NCBI GenBank assembly: GCA_965220715.1
Contig: OZ244843.1
Location: 5,518,001 to 5,582,000, forward strand
Source of the DNA: Bin5 sp965220715
GTDB taxonomy: Bacteria > Chloroflexota > Anaerolineae > Caldilineales > Caldilineaceae
DNA length: 64,000 nucleotides
Direction of reading: 5' to 3'
Each line of letters starts with the position of its first letter. Position 1 is the first letter of the stretch. Positions 1-9,394 of the stretch are shown here, piece by piece. The notes beneath the pieces were generated by a model. The model searched no databases, was not told the DNA's origin, and saw only the letters and a program-made list of their open reading frames with translations. A program made the translations under genes and the position numbers.

Positions 1-859
<859 letters not shown>

Positions 860-971
860 AAGACTTTGTTGTATTGCGCTACCGCTTCGCTATACGGGCG
901 CGGATTTCATTGTGTAATCGCATCGCATTAAGGGCACAGTTTGCATTGGATGCTCAGGAATAATTGCACGC

Positions 972-2018
972 TCAGGTATAGAGGTGACAGCGTACGTCAT
1001 GCCCCTCCTCGAGCTGGATCAGTTGCGGCTCGGCCTCATCACAGACACCGGGCATGAAGTCCGGGCAGCGGGGGTGAAACGCGCATCCTCGCAAGTGTTG
1101 GAAGGAACTGGGCACCATGCCTTCAATCGCATTGAGCTTTTCGCGCTTGTCTTGCACGACGTCTTCCAGGCGTGGAATTGAGTTCAGCAGGCCGCGCGTA
1201 TAGGGATGCTTGGGATTGTAGAAGATTGAGTCAACATTGCAGCGCTCGACAACCTTGCCCAGATACATGACGACAACTTCCTCGGCCATTTCCGCCACGA
1301 CACCGAGGTTGTGGGTGATATAGAGGATGGCCATGTCGAATTCGGCCTGCAGTTCCCGCATCAGGTCGAGGATCTGGGCTTCGGTGGTGACATCGAGAGC
1401 GGTGGTCGGTTCATCGGCGATCAGCAGTTGGGGGCGGCAGGCGAGGGCCATGGCGATGACGGCGCGCTGTCGCATGCCACCGCTGAGCTGGAAGGGGTAG
1501 TCATCGAACCGTTGCTCCGGGTTGGGCATTTTTACCCGCGCCAGCGTTTCGATGGCAATTTCGCGCGCTTCGGCATTGTTGACATTCTGGTGCAGGCTGA
1601 TCGCCTCGATGATCTGTTTGCCGACGGTACGCACGGGGATGAGGGCGGTCATCGGTTCCTGGAAAACCATCGAGATCTGATTACCGCGGACATCGCGGAG
1701 TTGGCGGCTGTTCGACTCTAACTGCGCCAAGTCGATGATGTCGACGGCATCGTCGCGGTCGTCGTATTGACGGTGGAAGCGGATCTCTCCTTCGACAATT
1801 TGGCCCGGCGGCGGGATGAGGCGCATGATCGACATGGCGGTCATGCTCTTGCCGCAGCCGCTCTCGCCGACGACGCCGACTACCTGCCCGCGGCGGACGT
1901 CCAGGTCGACGCCATCAACGGCGCGCACCGTGCCTTCGTCGAGGGCAAAATGCGTTTTCAGGCTCCTGATTTCCAACAGGATATCCTGCGGCCCCGCTCC
2001 GTTTTCATCTGATGGCAT
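972..2018 (-). CDS. Peptide ABC transporter ATP-binding protein, OppD/DppD type
   Basis: First ATPase of the importer. Walker A is GVVGESGCGKS, the signature LSGGMRQRAVIAMAL and Walker B LLIADEPTTALDV. The C-terminus has HPYTRGLLNSIPRLE and a cysteine-containing tail (RGCAFHPRCP) that fits the oligopeptide ATPase C-terminal domain. The frame is open to an upstream ATG at 2063, but those 15 extra residues are low-complexity intergenic repeat. The ATG at 2018 (MPSDENGAG) gives 348 residues, the usual length. Downstream of the two permeases on the same strand. Confidence 0.93.
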   Translation of the reverse strand: MPSDENGAGPQDILLEIRSLKTHFALDEGTVRAVDGVDLDVRRGQVVGVVGESGCGKSMTAMSIMRLIPPPGQIVEGEIRFHRQYDDRDDAVDIIDLAQLESNSRQLRDVRGNQISMVFQEPMTALIPVRTVGKQIIEAISLHQNVNNAEAREIAIETLARVKMPNPEQRFDDYPFQLSGGMRQRAVIAMALACRPQLLIADEPTTALDVTTEAQILDLMRELQAEFDMAILYITHNLGVVAEMAEEVVVMYLGKVVERCNVDSIFYNPKHPYTRGLLNSIPRLEDVVQDKREKLNAIEGMVPSSFQHLRGCAFHPRCPDFMPGVCDEAEPQLIQLEEGHDVRCHLYT

Positions 2019-2046
2019 ACACTGTAACCCCAGTGGTTGGCGGCTG

Positions 2047-2070
2047 GTGGCCAGTGGCTGCACTGGCCAC
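2047..2070. other. Perfect hairpin between permease and ATPase genes
   Basis: A 10-bp perfect stem, GTGGCCAGTG / CACTGGCCAC, with a GCTG loop, lies in the 68-bp gap between the second permease and the first ATPase. It could attenuate or stabilise the operon mRNA. The arm resembles the AGTGGTC heptamer expanded elsewhere in the window, so it may be a decayed repeat. No T-run follows on the minus strand, so a strong terminator is unlikely. Confidence 0.4.
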
Positions 2071-2086
2071 TGGAATTGGCCGCAGG

Positions 2087-3268
2087 CTAATGGTACGGGT
2101 CGGCCGCGTCCCGCATGCCGTCGCCAAGGAAATTAAACGTCAGGACAGCGATGACCACAAAGACAACCGGCCAGAGCGTCCAGGGAGTCTGGGCAACGGA
2201 CATGATATCCTGCGCGTCCTGGAGCATGACCCCCCAGCTGATGGTGGGCGGCTGCAGACCGATTCCCAAGAAGCTCAAGGCGGTTTCGCCCAGAATCATG
2301 AATGGGATGGCGATAGTCAGCTCAACGATAATGTAGCTGGCGAAGCCGGGCAGCAGGTAGCGGGTAATAATCGTCCACTGGTTTTCCCCATCCAGCCGCG
2401 CCGCCATCACAAAGTCCTCCTCGCGCAGGCTGAGGATTTTGCCGCGCACAATACGGGCCAGGCGCGTCCAGTTGAGGATTGAGAGGATGATCGTGATGGC
2501 GAAATAGAGGCGCAGATTGGGCCAGTCCTGGGGCAGCGCGGCCGCTAACGACATCCAGAGGGGGATGGCCGGCAAAGCATAGAGCAGGTCGATGAGGCGC
2601 TGAATGATTTCATCGACGGCGCCGCCAAAGTAGCCGGAGATCCCGCCGAGCAGCACGCCAAAAATGGCGGTGAGCGCAACGCCAATCAGACCGATTGACA
2701 AAGAGATGCGGCCGCCATAGATGATGCGGGAGAAGATGTCGCGCCCGATGCGGTCGGTGCCAAAGATGAAGAGCGGCATTGAATCCTGTTCGGTGCCGAA
2801 GAGGTGCAGATCGGACTTGATCAGCCCCAACATTTTATAGGAATCACCGCGTGCGAACAGCTTGAGCGGGCTTACCTCGGCGGCGTTGGCCTTGTAGATC
2901 GGGCGTGCGGTCACTGGATCGCGCGTGCGCACGATGGCGTATACGAAGGGGCTGCGATAGCTCTTGCTGACAACCTCGTAGAGTCGAATCCTGGTGGGCG
3001 GCGCGGAGGCAAGATCCTTATAGCGGGTCAAGGGTGCATGGGGCGCGATGAATTCGGCCAACAATGTAACCAGATAAAAGAGCCCGAGTACCCACATGGC
3101 GAACTGGGCCAGACGATGGCGGCGGAATTTCCACCAGACCAGTTGCCACTGCCCGGCGCGAAAGAAATCTTCCGACTCGGTAAAGGTGCTGGCCGGGGTT
3201 GGCGCGGTCTCCAGAGAGCGTCTGCGCGGGTTGATCTGCCTCAATAGATTGCTGACGATTGAAGACAT
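2087..3268 (-). CDS. Peptide ABC transporter permease, OppC/DppC type
   Basis: Inner-membrane subunit of the peptide importer, 393 residues. An N-terminal cytoplasmic segment leads to one membrane helix (about residues 55-75). A periplasmic loop of about 100 residues follows, then a five-helix core with the coupling motif REEDFVMAARLDGENQW, equivalent to the EAA loop that contacts the ATPase. The family-typical LGETALSFLGIGLQPPTISWGVML stretch is near the C-terminus. It starts 8 bp after the OppB-type permease, consistent with translational coupling. The periplasmic loop is longer than in enteric DppC, as is common in Chloroflexota homologues. Confidence 0.93.
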   Translation of the reverse strand: MSSIVSNLLRQINPRRRSLETAPTPASTFTESEDFFRAGQWQLVWWKFRRHRLAQFAMWVLGLFYLVTLLAEFIAPHAPLTRYKDLASAPPTRIRLYEVVSKSYRSPFVYAIVRTRDPVTARPIYKANAAEVSPLKLFARGDSYKMLGLIKSDLHLFGTEQDSMPLFIFGTDRIGRDIFSRIIYGGRISLSIGLIGVALTAIFGVLLGGISGYFGGAVDEIIQRLIDLLYALPAIPLWMSLAAALPQDWPNLRLYFAITIILSILNWTRLARIVRGKILSLREEDFVMAARLDGENQWTIITRYLLPGFASYIIVELTIAIPFMILGETALSFLGIGLQPPTISWGVMLQDAQDIMSVAQTPWTLWPVVFVVIAVLTFNFLGDGMRDAADPYH

Positions 3269-3276
3269 AGTCTTGA

Positions 3277-4278
3277 CTAAAACTCCTCCGCGCTACCGAA
3301 CCGTATGCGCGGGTCCAGCGCTGCCAGCGCAATATCGGCCAGAAGGCTCCCGACCAACGCCAGGGTGCCGACAAGGAGAATAAAGCTGCCGGCCAGGAAC
3401 ATGTCCTGGGAAAGCAGGGACCGATAGAGAACAACTGCGGCGGTGGGCAAGTTAAGCACGATCTCCACTACGGTCCCCCCAGAGATAATCCACGGCAGCA
3501 GAAAGCCGAGGGAGCTGATGAGAGGGTTGATGGCGATGCGTACAGGATAGTTCATGAGGACGGCAAACTCGGACAGTCCTTTGGAGCGGGCCACGGTGAC
3601 GTACTGTTTACGCAGCTCATCCAGCATGGTCGCCCGCATGATGCGAATGATATGAGCGGTGCCGCCGATGCCGAGGATCAGAACGGGCACCCAGATGCGG
3701 GTGAGCATATTCTGGAATTTGGCAATGCTCCAGGGTTCGAGTTCGAAAGCCGGGGAGAAGAGTCCCCCCACTTTGAGGTCGAACCAGGCGAAGGAGAAGT
3801 ACATGACCACCATCGCCAAGAGGAAGCCGGGCACTGCGAGGCCAATAAATCCGATCATCGTAAAGAGGTAATCGGTGAAGGTGTATTGCCGTACAGAGAC
3901 GTAGATGCCGATCGGGACTGAAACGGTCCACACGAAGGCGGTAGTGAGGATGGCCAATAGGAAGGTGAGCGCCATTTTGTCACCGATGACCTCGTTGACC
4001 GGTCTGCCCCACTGGAAGGATTGTCCGAACGAACCTTTCAACAGGATATTTTTGACCCAGGTCAGATATTGAACGTGCATGGGGCGGTCGAGGGCGTATT
4101 GTTTCTCGAGGCGCTCGACCTCGGCCTCGTCTACATCGCGGCCCGATGCCCGCAGTGCATTGATGTGCTCCGTGAGATAGTCGCCCGGCGGAAGCTGAAT
4201 GATCAGAAAGGCGACCAGCGAGAGCAGGAACAGCAGCGGAATCATGCGCATGACGCGTTGGAGGATGTAGACAACCAT
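3277..4278 (-). CDS. Peptide ABC transporter permease, OppB/DppB type
   Basis: First permease of the importer, 333 residues from ATG at 4278 (MVVYILQRVMRM). An upstream ATG at 4335 would add 19 serine/proline-rich residues and is unlikely. The N-terminal amphipathic helix followed by LLFLLSLVAFLIIQLPPGDYL is typical of OppB. The EAA-type loop reads RKQYVTVARSKGLSEFAVL. The TGTCCTCA-type spacing to its neighbours is tight, so it is co-transcribed with the receptor upstream and the OppC-type permease downstream. Confidence 0.93.
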   Translation of the reverse strand: MVVYILQRVMRMIPLLFLLSLVAFLIIQLPPGDYLTEHINALRASGRDVDEAEVERLEKQYALDRPMHVQYLTWVKNILLKGSFGQSFQWGRPVNEVIGDKMALTFLLAILTTAFVWTVSVPIGIYVSVRQYTFTDYLFTMIGFIGLAVPGFLLAMVVMYFSFAWFDLKVGGLFSPAFELEPWSIAKFQNMLTRIWVPVLILGIGGTAHIIRIMRATMLDELRKQYVTVARSKGLSEFAVLMNYPVRIAINPLISSLGFLLPWIISGGTVVEIVLNLPTAAVVLYRSLLSQDMFLAGSFILLVGTLALVGSLLADIALAALDPRIRFGSAEEF

Positions 4279-4373
4279 TTGGGACCTCTTTTGAGGAGAG
4301 AGTGAAGAGGAGAGAGGAGCGGGCGTTTCTCCCACTCCTCTCTCTTCACTTCTTACCTCTTACTTCTTGCAGT

Positions 4374-6419
4374 TTACGAGCCGCCGCCTTCGTAGTAGAA
4401 GGCTTCGGGATGGTAGGTCGAGATGCCGTAGGTATCCCAGCCGACTGGGCGGCCTGCTGGCGGCAGGTTGAGCATCGTCTTGGGGAAGATGAGCGGAGCC
4501 GGGCTCTCGGAAACGGAGCCGACTGCCAGCGGGTTCTCAGCCAGCCAGTCGAAGATTTTCTGACCGGCAGCTACACGGTCGGCATCATCCAAGACCGTGT
4601 TCATGGTATTGTAATGGTCGTACAGGGTCTGGATCTCGGCCGGCGGCTCCTCGCCGTCCTGGCCGAAGCTCCTGAACCATCGCCCCCACTCCGGTGCAGC
4701 GCCGCCCTGGCCAATGTTGGTCGGGATGAACCAGCGCATTTCAACCGGAAGGAGGGTGTCGGTGCAGCGGTCGGCGTGCCAGCAGCCGCAGTGGATGAGG
4801 CCCTGGCCCCAGCGTTCGTTGTAGAGCGAGATCTGGATTTCTTTGGTCGAGGCTTCGATACCGATCTCGCGCCAGAAGGTGACGACAATCTCGGTGAACT
4901 CGTGGGTGGCGACGCCAACGCGCGGGCCGGCGTGCTCGATGTTGAACTTCAACACCTCGCCATCCGGGCGCAGGCGGAAGCCGTCACCGTTGCGCTCGGT
5001 CAGGCCCATGTCATCCAACAGCTGGTTGGCCATATCGGCATCAAACTGGGCGTAGGCTTCAGCATAGGCGGGCTTGTAGTACTGCGAGTTGGGCATCGGC
5101 GCCAACTGGCCCATCTTGGCAAGACCGAAGAAGAGATTCTGATTGATCTCCTCGCGGTCGATGGCGACGTTCAACGCCTTGACGAAGTTGGGGTGGCGCA
5201 CAATATCCTGCAGCACCGGATCTTCGGTAAGGGTGTGATTGGGATAGAGCGTGTAGCGGTCGGTCATGCAACTCACATAATCCATGACCTGGTAGTGCTG
5301 GTTTGGCTCGTTTTCCTTGTAGAGGGGGAAACGGGCAATCGATACATCATGCGGCCCGACGTAGTCCAGTTCGCCCTGGATGGTCTTCTGGGTAGCGATG
5401 TCGTGGTTGGCCACGAAGTCGATGCGCAGATCCTCGACGTAAGGCAGCTGCTGGCCGGAGGTATCGACCTTCCAGTAGTAGGGGTTCCTCATCATCAGCA
5501 CGAGACCCTGCTGCGGCTCCTGGTCTACGATCCAGGCGGAGAGCATGGGATACTCAGGCGAGTTGGGCCGTGTGCCCCAGACGCTGCGGCCGCTACGCAC
5601 GTTGCTCAGCAGCTGTACCCAGCTCTCGTACTCTGATTCTTCGAGCAGAGCGTTGAGGTCATCCTCTTCGGCGAAGTCGCCGTGGAACTGCTTGAGGTAG
5701 TTGCTGGGCAGCAGGAAGTCACCCTGAATACGGCGGGTGAGGTAGGCGGGGAAGTTGCCAAACGGGGCGGCGAAGGTGACGGAGAAGCTGTGGTCGTCAT
5801 GAATGTCGACTACCATGTTCTCGCCGCCGTGGCGGTAGACCCACCAGACGCTGGAGGCGACATCGGGATGGGTGGCGACCGAGTTCCACCAGAAATCGAC
5901 GTCGCCGGTGGTCACGAGGTCGCCGGAGGACCAGCGCATGCCCTCGTGCAGGTGGAAGGTGTAGTGGGTGGCGTCGTCACTGACTTCCCAACTGGCGAAG
6001 AGGTTGGGGACGATCGTCTTGAGGTCCTGGTCGGAATAGGTCAACATGCGCTCGGCGAACCAGCCGTACTGGCTGACGAAGCTGGACGGATCCAGGTGAA
6101 TCTGGCGTACGAGGCCACCGTACTCGCCGATCGCTTCACGGGGCAATACCAGAGGCGAGACCGGCAGGCGTTCGGTGACGGGTGGCAGATCACCATTGGC
6201 GACCATTTCGGCCAGTCGCGGGGACTCCGAGTACTGGGACGGCGCTTCGGCCTCTTCCATCACGGCCTGTTTAGGCGCCTCCTCCTCGGCCGCCGCGGCA
6301 GCGGGCTCCTCGGTGATCACCTCGGGTTCGGGGCCGCCGCAGGCAGCCAGAACGACTGCGGCAGTGGTCGCGCCCGAAAGCTGCAAGAAGCGACGGCGAT
6401 GGATCTTTCGTTGTGTCAT
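4374..6419 (-). CDS. Extracellular solute-binding protein, family 5 (peptide receptor), Tat/lipoprotein
   Basis: Receptor of the importer, 681 residues. The N-terminus has RRRFLQLSGATTAA followed by VVLAACGG, so it combines a twin-arginine-like motif with a lipobox whose cysteine is near residue 28. A 40-residue Ala/Glu-rich linker follows, then the SBP_bac_5 fold: TYSDQDLKTIVPNLFASWEVS and FHLHEGMRWSSGDLVTTGDV mark the domain start. At 681 residues it exceeds the usual 500-550, as do the extended Chloroflexota receptors of this class. It leads the transporter genes, 95 bp ahead of the first permease. The ligand cannot be read from sequence; peptides, opines or oligosaccharides are all possible. 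Confidence 0.92.
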   Translation of the reverse strand: MTQRKIHRRRFLQLSGATTAAVVLAACGGPEPEVITEEPAAAAAEEEAPKQAVMEEAEAPSQYSESPRLAEMVANGDLPPVTERLPVSPLVLPREAIGEYGGLVRQIHLDPSSFVSQYGWFAERMLTYSDQDLKTIVPNLFASWEVSDDATHYTFHLHEGMRWSSGDLVTTGDVDFWWNSVATHPDVASSVWWVYRHGGENMVVDIHDDHSFSVTFAAPFGNFPAYLTRRIQGDFLLPSNYLKQFHGDFAEEDDLNALLEESEYESWVQLLSNVRSGRSVWGTRPNSPEYPMLSAWIVDQEPQQGLVLMMRNPYYWKVDTSGQQLPYVEDLRIDFVANHDIATQKTIQGELDYVGPHDVSIARFPLYKENEPNQHYQVMDYVSCMTDRYTLYPNHTLTEDPVLQDIVRHPNFVKALNVAIDREEINQNLFFGLAKMGQLAPMPNSQYYKPAYAEAYAQFDADMANQLLDDMGLTERNGDGFRLRPDGEVLKFNIEHAGPRVGVATHEFTEIVVTFWREIGIEASTKEIQISLYNERWGQGLIHCGCWHADRCTDTLLPVEMRWFIPTNIGQGGAAPEWGRWFRSFGQDGEEPPAEIQTLYDHYNTMNTVLDDADRVAAGQKIFDWLAENPLAVGSVSESPAPLIFPKTMLNLPPAGRPVGWDTYGISTYHPEAFYYEGGGS

Positions 6420-6510
6420 GCTCTCCTCCTGAATTGGTAAGTTGAATAAAAGATTTATCGTAGGTGAAGCCTCGGCGGCCGGTGTTCAGTGGCCAGTGAG
6501 ATTCTGACCA

Positions 6511-8649
6511 CTAGTCGTTGGCCACCGCGACCTGGCCCATAGCAAAATCCAATTGTACGGCCTGCTCTCCATGGACGACGACCATCTGCGAGGCCGGCCA
6601 GCTGTCAGTCACACAGTTGGGACCCTCGTAGTGATTGTCGGAATGCAATTGTTGCGCTTCGCCGTTGACGAAGAGCGCCCCGTTCCAGTCGAAGGTAACG
6701 GTATCGCCCTGCAATTGGCGGTATGAGACGGTGAGTCCGTCACTGACAAAGCGGGCTGCCAGGATTCGTTTGCGGAAATTGGCGAAGGAGTCATAGTCGG
6801 CTTTGCGCCCCATCTGGCATAGCCAGGCGACATTGTGGCCAGTTGCCCGCAGTTCGCGATAGGCGGCCGGGCCATCCTGGACCAGTTCGAGCGGTTCTGA
6901 ACAGCCCAGCGCGATGTAGGCGTCCCCCTTGGCGGCGAAGGCCCATTGGCTGCCTAGCTGGTGCTCGTCGAAGGCAAAGGTGGGGAACCAGGCGCGGGTG
7001 AAGCCAGAGGGATCGGACTCGGGCAGCGCGTAGAGCGCGACCAGGAGGTCGCGGTGCTGGGCGACACGGGGCAATAGCCCGCTGCGCCAGTAGCCGCCGC
7101 GGCCGGCTTGTTCAAGGTCATCGGCGGCGGGATGGTTGACAAACACAGTTGCATCGGCGCCGAGGGTCGCCTGCCAACTTTGGCCGCCCTGGCTGCGCTG
7201 ACCGGGTTGAAAGTCCTGGGCGCTGCAGAGCAGGTAGTCGGGCGTCCTGTAGATCGCTTTGTGGAGCGTTTGCGGAGGATGGTCTTCTCTCTCTGCTGCG
7301 ATGGGGTGGCGTTCGCTTGCCCACATGCCGGCGGGGGCAGGTTCCGTAGCCAGCGCGGCGATGAGGGGAGGTTGCTCATAGCCCTGGCAACTGCACATGC
7401 TGACCGCTGCGGACAGATGACGGTTCCAAGCGCCGACGCCCCACATCAGGCGCGCAACTCCGGCCAGCGGTGACACATGTCCGTCGGGGAGGACGGCGCC
7501 GTCGTCGGTCGCGATTTGGCCGGCGCCGTAGACGCCCTGGAAGGAATCCAACGACAGTGTCACCAGCACTTTATCGATCACAACTGCGGCGAGGTCCCAG
7601 ATCTCTTCAGAATCGGCCAAATCGATGAGGTGCGAGAGGGCGGTCAGTAGTTGGGCCAGGCTATGGCTTGATGCATCGGCAAAACCGGCGGTTGCGGCTT
7701 GCTGGAGCCAGCGCAGTACGGCGTCTTCGGCGCGCTGGCGGTGCCACTGTCCGGTCTGTTGGCTGCATTGGAAGGAGCGATCGGGATGGAATTGGCCGGC
7801 AAGGAGTTCGCAGGCGGCGAGCAGGAGTTTATCCGAGTCGCCGAGCGTTCTGCCTGTTCTTTCGGCATAATCCTGCTCGCAGTAGGGGAAAGCGGTGATG
7901 CGGTCGGCGAGCGGTTGCCGGATTTCGGTGGGGAATCCGGGGGTATCGTCGTAGCGCTCGGCCATGCCCAGCAGCGCGATCAGGCGGGCAAGGTGATCTT
8001 CTTCGAAGTCGGCGACCGCGGCGGCGGCGGCAACAATATTCTTTGTGTTGATCCGCGTCCACCAACCCAGGGCCATCTTGGCGATTTCGGAAAAGAGGCC
8101 ATCATCCAGGGAAACGGCGGAGCGGAGCAGTTCAATCTGGCGTTCGACATATGTGCCGTAGGCTGTTGTTCGATAGTCCGACCGCACTACCGACAGCGGG
8201 ATTTTGCGCTGGTAGCGAACGCCTTGGACGTAGTACTCGTTCGCGGACGGCATCAGGATCAGTTCGTATTCGCCGTCGGGAATGGAAACGGCCGAGGTCA
8301 GCGTGCGGTCGCCGCAGTCGCCCTCCTTGCCCTCGGCTTCGGCGTAGATGCGCCCGTTGGACAGTTGCAGGCGGAAGTTGTAGTCGGCGGGCGCGTCGAG
8401 TTTGCGGGGCCAACGCACGACAATCTTGTCTTCGTGGGCGTAGACATCTTTTTCGAGATACAGCTGATCAAAAAAGGATGCGAAAAGCTGGTGACGGCCG
8501 CTCAACTCCGCGGAGATGGCGGGGGAGTCGGAGGCTTGGGAAACGATGCTGGGATTGGGCTGATGAGCGTCTTTGCTCCGAGTCTTGGTTGGCAACAGAA
8601 CTTTGTCCTGATGGATGGCTCGCGCCGGCAAAGGAAGTTCTGGCTGCAA
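6511..8649 (-). CDS. Uncharacterised 712-residue protein at the head of the peptide-transporter operon
   Basis: I do not recognise this family with confidence. There is no signal peptide or membrane helix. Residues about 60-160 look like a beta-rich domain (PDGEYELILMPSANEYYVQG). Residues about 170-440 are helix-rich with Trp/Leu repeats, reminiscent of an alpha/alpha toroid. The C-terminal 250 residues are beta-rich with many aromatics (GGYWRSGLLP, RAWFPTFAFDEHQLGSQWAF). That order of domains resembles heparinase- or lyase-like proteins, but no catalytic signature was identified. It lies 91 bp upstream of the receptor on the same strand, so it may act on the transported compound. The start codon is uncertain; the first 45 residues look poorly structured. 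Confidence 0.75.
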   Translation of the reverse strand: MQPELPLPARAIHQDKVLLPTKTRSKDAHQPNPSIVSQASDSPAISAELSGRHQLFASFFDQLYLEKDVYAHEDKIVVRWPRKLDAPADYNFRLQLSNGRIYAEAEGKEGDCGDRTLTSAVSIPDGEYELILMPSANEYYVQGVRYQRKIPLSVVRSDYRTTAYGTYVERQIELLRSAVSLDDGLFSEIAKMALGWWTRINTKNIVAAAAAVADFEEDHLARLIALLGMAERYDDTPGFPTEIRQPLADRITAFPYCEQDYAERTGRTLGDSDKLLLAACELLAGQFHPDRSFQCSQQTGQWHRQRAEDAVLRWLQQAATAGFADASSHSLAQLLTALSHLIDLADSEEIWDLAAVVIDKVLVTLSLDSFQGVYGAGQIATDDGAVLPDGHVSPLAGVARLMWGVGAWNRHLSAAVSMCSCQGYEQPPLIAALATEPAPAGMWASERHPIAAEREDHPPQTLHKAIYRTPDYLLCSAQDFQPGQRSQGGQSWQATLGADATVFVNHPAADDLEQAGRGGYWRSGLLPRVAQHRDLLVALYALPESDPSGFTRAWFPTFAFDEHQLGSQWAFAAKGDAYIALGCSEPLELVQDGPAAYRELRATGHNVAWLCQMGRKADYDSFANFRKRILAARFVSDGLTVSYRQLQGDTVTFDWNGALFVNGEAQQLHSDNHYEGPNCVTDSWPASQMVVVHGEQAVQLDFAMGQVAVAND

Positions 8650-8866
8650 TGCTGCCAGAGAAGAGTGCGACGGCGACCCGGTTTACAATGCGAGGGCGCA
8701 AGGGGTTTTGCTGTCCCTTTGCACTGCAAGAGATGGGGATGGATTCGCTGAATTCGCGCCTGTTCGACTGGGCGATTCAATTGCACTGACGAAGAGGGGG
8801 GGAGGCTCAACACAGGCGTTAATGGCGTAGTATAGGCGCGCTAGCAACGATTATACAAATCGGGGA

Positions 8867-9250
8867 GGGTGTAGAGCAGGGCAATCGCATTTGAATTCGG
8901 ACGCCACATTAGCCCACGAAGGGCGCCCATACCAATTGTCTTCTCTCGGCGTTTGGCCCTGGGAAGGGCACCCACAAGGGGCGCCCCTACCGATTGTCTT
9001 CTCTCGGCGTTCGGCCCTGCGAAGGGCGCCCACAAGTGGCGCCCCTACCGATTGCGTTTGGCCCTGGGTAGGGCACCCACAAGGGGCGCCCCTACCGATT
9101 GCGTTTGGCCCTGGAAAGGGCACCCACAAGGGGCGCCCCTACCGATTGCGTTTGGCCCTGGGAAGGGCACCCACAAGGGGCGCCCCTACCCGATTCAGGC
9201 AGCCTCACGAGGTTTCTTTTAATTTGATGCAATTGCCTTGGTGTGTAGAG
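8867..9250. mobile_element. MITE-like element 1: TIR CAGGGCAATYGCATC, 10-bp flanking repeat, internal array
   Basis: The body spans 8877-9240 (364 bp). Its left end is CAGGGCAATCGCATTTGAAT; the right end, read inward on the minus strand, is CAAGGCAATTGCATCAAATT. The flanks are GGGTGTAGAG (8867-8876) and GTGTGTAGAG (9241-9250), a 9/10 match consistent with a target-site duplication. Inside are six GC-rich units starting at about 8921, 8966, 9024, 9071, 9118 and 9165. Successive spacings are 45, 58, 47, 47 and 47 bp, and each unit is built on GGGCGCCCACAAGGGGCGCC. It encodes no transposase. It separates the 712-residue gene from the enolase-superfamily gene; the rest of the 8650-9394 gap holds only purine-rich sequence. 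Confidence 0.8.
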
Positions 9251-9394
9251 GAGAGAGGGAAGAGGAGTGAGAAAAGAGAAAACACTTTGGGAAAAAGAGG
9301 TGAGGAGGGAGGGAGGGAGGTTAGCGATCGGATCGGGTAGTTGTTCGGCATTGGCGCGATTCGTTGATGGGTGCGTAGTTAGATTGAGTTCAGA

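Noticed and set aside
4302..5636. 444-residue plus-strand frame
   Set aside because: Antisense to the well-supported peptide receptor; GC-rich third positions create it.
8921..9190. CRISPR-like regular repeats
   Set aside because: No unique spacers; the units abut and vary in length, and no cas gene is present.
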